Below, one piece after another: positions 19,487 to 22,567 of a stretch of 22,567 nucleotides of DNA; within the stretch, counting starts at the first letter, position 1, and each line of letters starts with the position of its first letter. Under the pieces are notes generated by a model, which was given only the letters and a program-made list of their open reading frames with translations, was not told the DNA's origin and searched no databases. The stretch is from positions 1 through 22,567 of the IMG/VR virus record IMGVR_UViG_3300030012_004454; one strand, written 5' to 3'. The DNA comes from a virus. A program made the position numbers and the translations under genes.

Positions 19487-22400
19487 ATGTCTAGAACTAT
19501 AATATTAGATACTACTCCATCAGGTTTTACCCCTTATTATTCAGGGGCTTTTACAGAGTTTTCAATAGCTACTGGAGCAGGTAAAATTTATAACAATTCT
19601 GGTTTACATGAGGGTTTCGTTGTTGGTATTTCTGAAAATCCAGCAAAACTCTCTGATGAGTTATCTGTTTTTGACTTATCAACAATAACTATTGCTTCAG
19701 GCATAGAAATTGGCACAAAAGATGTTAGGGGTAGTGGCGATAATTATTTTAATGGTATTACTAAAGCAGCTGATTCTTTAGATGCTAACACTACTTTTCA
19801 CCACGCACTTTATGCACAATTAACTGGTGTTGGTGGAGTTGCAGCAGGTATCAAAACTGGAATAGTAGGATCAGGAGCAAGTGCAACAGATTTTGCAGAT
19901 GGTAATTATAGTGGAGTATTTACAACCGATGAATCTATTTTTGATTTTTCTACAGTTTACAACACAGGCACTCAAATAGGTAGTGGTGTTTATCTAGATA
20001 GGAATTTGAATATTGGTCTATCAGTAGTAGATAGAAATAATACTGAAGTTCTCACTCAGGAACAGTTACTGCAAAACCCTTTTATATCAGGTTTACACAT
20101 TGATATTTTAAACAGTGATGGAACCACAGCTGAATCAGGTTTTGTATCAGGTTTTAAAGATGTATCGTTTGAATTTTCAGAAGATGATAATGAGCAAATT
20201 TTTGGGTCTTACACAAAAAACTTTGGAATACAAACAAGAACTGTAAGTGAAAATGGATTAGTATCGACAGGTAAATTTTTCTTATTTGCAAATGAAATAG
20301 AGATATCTACCATAAATGTAATAGATGGCTCTGGTCAATTTAAGGATGATAATGCTATAAATTTTATAGCCCCAGACCCTACATTATCAAACAGTTTACC
20401 TGAAACAAACAGACAAAAAATTTCAGATGCTAATATTAGTGGTGAAATACAATTCACACTAAGGCTTGATGATACAATTAGTAAGCCTAGTACAATATCT
20501 GTTTATGGTAAATCTGGCAGCGCAGATTCACTAACTTTAGAGTCTATTTATTTACTTAGATCATTTGATGTCACATCAAATCCTCTAAATATTTATAGAT
20601 TAAGGTTAACGCAAGAAGATAATATTGTACCAAACACAGATTATCATTTTAAATTTGTACCAGAATCTACTGTAGGAACAGGTCAAACATGGACAGTTGG
20701 TCCTTATAGAATCCAGGGTGTAGATTTAACAGCAGATACCCCAATCACCACTGATGCTCCAAATCAGTCCATAAAACATAGTGTTGGAATAGGAACTAAT
20801 TCTATTACTGACTCTGACAATAAAGCTCTTGTTGTTTATTGTGAGGGACAAACCACAGCATCAATAGCTGTTGCAGGTACATCTGTCTCTGATAAGCAGG
20901 GCAACGTTGGAATTAGAACAAATGACCCTGGCCTTCAATTTGATGCAGGTAATGTTGATAAAGCTAATGTCGCTGCATCTGAAACATCTATAGATGGAAC
21001 TGATACAGTCGCTTTAGCTGGAAGCGGCCATTTTATGTCTGGAGACGCAAATGTTATAGCTGGTGGTCAAGTCGCTAGCATATCAGGCGGCAACTTAAAC
21101 TTTATTGGAGGTGGATCAGGTATAAATGTAGATCATAGCACTTTCTCTACTAGCATAGGTGGTAGAAATAATGACATATTTAGTGGGGATTTTTCAGTTA
21201 TAGGTGGAGGTTTAAACAATTTAATTAGTGGAATAGCTTCTGATTCTCACGTTGACAAAGTAGCTATAGTAGGTGGAGAAAACAATAAAGTTATTTCAGC
21301 ACCTTATGCTTTTATTGGAGCTGGTAATGACAACTTGATAAGCGGAACTAATTCTCTCTACAGTACTATAATAGGTGGTGGTTTTAATAAAATTAAAGAA
21401 TCTCAATTTGCCTCCATCCTAGGAGGAGATAATAATACAATCACCTCTGCCAATCACAGTGTTTCTGCGGGTAATTATTCGGTTGTCCAGTCAGGTCACG
21501 CAGGAGCTTTTGTTTTCTCTGACAATAGAAGCACACAGTATAAATCAACTGGTGGTAACACTTTAAATTTAAGATTCCAAAGTGGTGTATTTGTAGACAC
21601 TGAAAGTGGTATTTATATTAATGGTAATCCAGTAGTCACAGGTTCCTCTGATGCTGATGTAGACACCTTACAGATTGTTACTGATAGAGGAAATACTACG
21701 ACAACAACGATACAGGCAGCATCATTTACAGGAACTGCTGGACTTAACCAATTTAAAGGTTCAACTGCTGATACTGCTTCTCATACAATCGTTGCGAGAA
21801 ACTCATCAAACGCTAGCTTATTTAGTATAAGGAATGATGGGCGTGTAGATATACCTATTGGGCCTGTTAACATAGGCAATAATTTATATTTAGATAATAA
21901 TGAAATCTGGGCGCAGAATAGTAACAACTTAAATGTCAAAGCTGACGGAACAGTAAGAATCCAACCTCAAAGCTACGGGACTGCTGCGACTTTTGCGACT
22001 AATGGAAATGTAGGTATAGGAGCGGAGGCTACAACTCCTTTAGCCAAGCTTGATGTAAGAGGAACAATTTCTGGTTCAGGAGATTTCTTAGGCACAGGTA
22101 TTGATAATCGTATTACAAACAACGGTGTTCCTTATCTTTTGTCAGGCGATGCGGCAGGTGGAGGAAGTGTTGGGACTTTACAAACAGTTACAGATAATGG
22201 AGCGACTACCACAAATTCAATAGGAGCTAACATTATAACAGGAGCAAGCCTCGTTATTACTGGAGCTAATTCTACTTTTAAAGCTTTCGAACAAGCCAAT
22301 GATGATTTCCGCATAGGGACAGATACTGCTGATGACATAAGCATAATAACCAATGGGAGCAGAAGGTTAACTGTTACTGATGCTGGTAATGTCGGCATAG

Positions 22401-22567
22401 GAACAAATGATCCTTCAGTTCAATTAGACATCGAAGATTCAAGTAATGTAATTTTAGATTTAAATACTACCACATCAGACGCTAATACAACAATCAGATT
22501 CAGAGAAGGTTCATCAAACAAAGCAACGATTGGCTATGAAGGAACTCAAGATGGATTAGTTCTTGCG
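19487..22567 (+). CDS. Tail fibre protein, truncated at the window edge, with YadA-like and GNVGIGT repeats
   Basis: From ATG 19487 (one base after the gpJ stop) the frame is open for 1027 codons to the edge. Residues 1-460 are beta-rich and unrecognised (start MSRTIILDTTPSGFTPYYSG). Residues about 515-668 contain repeated GG..N.I units (ANVIAGG, SIGGRNNDIFSG, VIGGGLNNLISG, IVGGENNKVISA, FIGAGNDNLISG, IIGGGFNKI, ILGGDNNTITSA) as in the YadA-like heads of trimeric adhesins. GNVGI-T-DP...LD modules occur near 472, 840 and 967, and TLQ.VTD.G.TTT twice (near 728 and 898). GNVGIGT modules are common before intramolecular chaperone (peptidase S74) ends, so one may lie past the window. It should be a trimeric receptor-binding fibre. 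Confidence 0.8.
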   Translation, partial: MSRTIILDTTPSGFTPYYSGAFTEFSIATGAGKIYNNSGLHEGFVVGISENPAKLSDELSVFDLSTITIASGIEIGTKDVRGSGDNYFNGITKAADSLDANTTFHHALYAQLTGVGGVAAGIKTGIVGSGASATDFADGNYSGVFTTDESIFDFSTVYNTGTQIGSGVYLDRNLNIGLSVVDRNNTEVLTQEQLLQNPFISGLHIDILNSDGTTAESGFVSGFKDVSFEFSEDDNEQIFGSYTKNFGIQTRTVSENGLVSTGKFFLFANEIEISTINVIDGSGQFKDDNAINFIAPDPTLSNSLPETNRQKISDANISGEIQFTLRLDDTISKPSTISVYGKSGSADSLTLESIYLLRSFDVTSNPLNIYRLRLTQEDNIVPNTDYHFKFVPESTVGTGQTWTVGPYRIQGVDLTADTPITTDAPNQSIKHSVGIGTNSITDSDNKALVVYCEGQTTASIAVAGTSVSDKQGNVGIRTNDPGLQFDAGNVDKANVAASETSIDGTDTVALAGSGHFMSGDANVIAGGQVASISGGNLNFIGGGSGINVDHSTFSTSIGGRNNDIFSGDFSVIGGGLNNLISGIASDSHVDKVAIVGGENNKVISAPYAFIGAGNDNLISGTNSLYSTIIGGGFNKIKESQFASILGGDNNTITSANHSVSAGNYSVVQSGHAGAFVFSDNRSTQYKSTGGNTLNLRFQSGVFVDTESGIYINGNPVVTGSSDADVDTLQIVTDRGNTTTTTIQAASFTGTAGLNQFKGSTADTASHTIVARNSSNASLFSIRNDGRVDIPIGPVNIGNNLYLDNNEIWAQNSNNLNVKADGTVRIQPQSYGTAATFATNGNVGIGAEATTPLAKLDVRGTISGSGDFLGTGIDNRITNNGVPYLLSGDAAGGGSVGTLQTVTDNGATTTNSIGANIITGASLVITGANSTFKAFEQANDDFRIGTDTADDISIITNGSRRLTVTDAGNVGIGTNDPSVQLDIEDSSNVILDLNTTTSDANTTIRFREGSSNKATIGYEGTQDGLVLA

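Noticed and set aside
22132-22398. Leftward 88-residue frame inside the fibre gene
   Set aside because: It is antisense to the fibre repeats; the Val/Leu/Pro/Ala-rich composition mirrors the Gly/Asn/Thr/Ser-rich sense frame.
1-22567. CRISPR array, insertion sequence, integrase/att site, rRNA or tRNA
   Set aside because: I saw no regularly spaced repeats, transposase or integrase domains, or RNA gene signatures on reading both strands.

Overview
The window looks like part of an AT-rich genome of an uncultured marine tailed phage (siphovirus-like, Caudoviricetes). The call rests on a lambda-type tail-tip gene series (gpL, gpK, gpI, gpJ homologues), a holin/endolysin lysis block, tightly packed small genes with 1-31 base overlaps, and accessory domains (cupredoxin, lectin, sialidase-fibre type repeats) of a kind known from marine phage structural proteins. 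The host should be Gram-negative: there is an outer-membrane lipoprotein nested in another gene (Rz1-like) and a beta-barrel ending in Phe behind a signal peptide. I cannot name the host. Clear Shine-Dalgarno sites are nearly absent and intergenic regions are very AT-rich.

Layout. Bases 1-2450: a truncated leftward gene, a lone rightward HAD-like gene, then a leftward group of a PD-(D/E)XK-like protein, a formyltransferase and an SGNH hydrolase, the last two overlapping. Bases 2457-5860: a leftward early/accessory block behind a strong terminator: ParB-like protein, Nmad1/DUF1599 protein, an unknown, four small membrane proteins in a row and a small acidic protein. Two intergenic regions here (3594-3785 and 4422-4529) carry the same 25-bp bulged palindrome plus other hairpins. 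Bases 5948-6818: a lone rightward gene facing a second PD-(D/E)XK-like protein with a good sigma70-type promoter.

Bases 6819-9825 form a leftward lysis operon bounded by two terminators: LydA-like holin, a two-TM protein with a periplasmic helical domain, a peptidoglycan-binding/CHAP endolysin, a helical unknown, a 44-residue basic protein, a family I inorganic pyrophosphatase and a small holin-like protein. Upstream of it (9852-11236) lie a secreted beta-barrel, a nested lipoprotein/coiled-coil pair and an unknown.

From 11314 to the right edge everything is rightward and translationally coupled: gpL-like (with carbohydrate-binding-like and LamG-like insertions), a JAMM-only gpK-like protein, gpI-like, a 1696-residue gpJ-like tip protein carrying a cupredoxin-like insertion, and a long fibre protein that runs off the window. 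The tail genes would build the tail tip and receptor-binding apparatus. The leftward block supplies lysis, pyrophosphate removal and envelope or sugar modification. A short element (GTGTAA followed by TAATA-like bases) precedes at least six transcription units on both strands and may be a shared phage promoter element.
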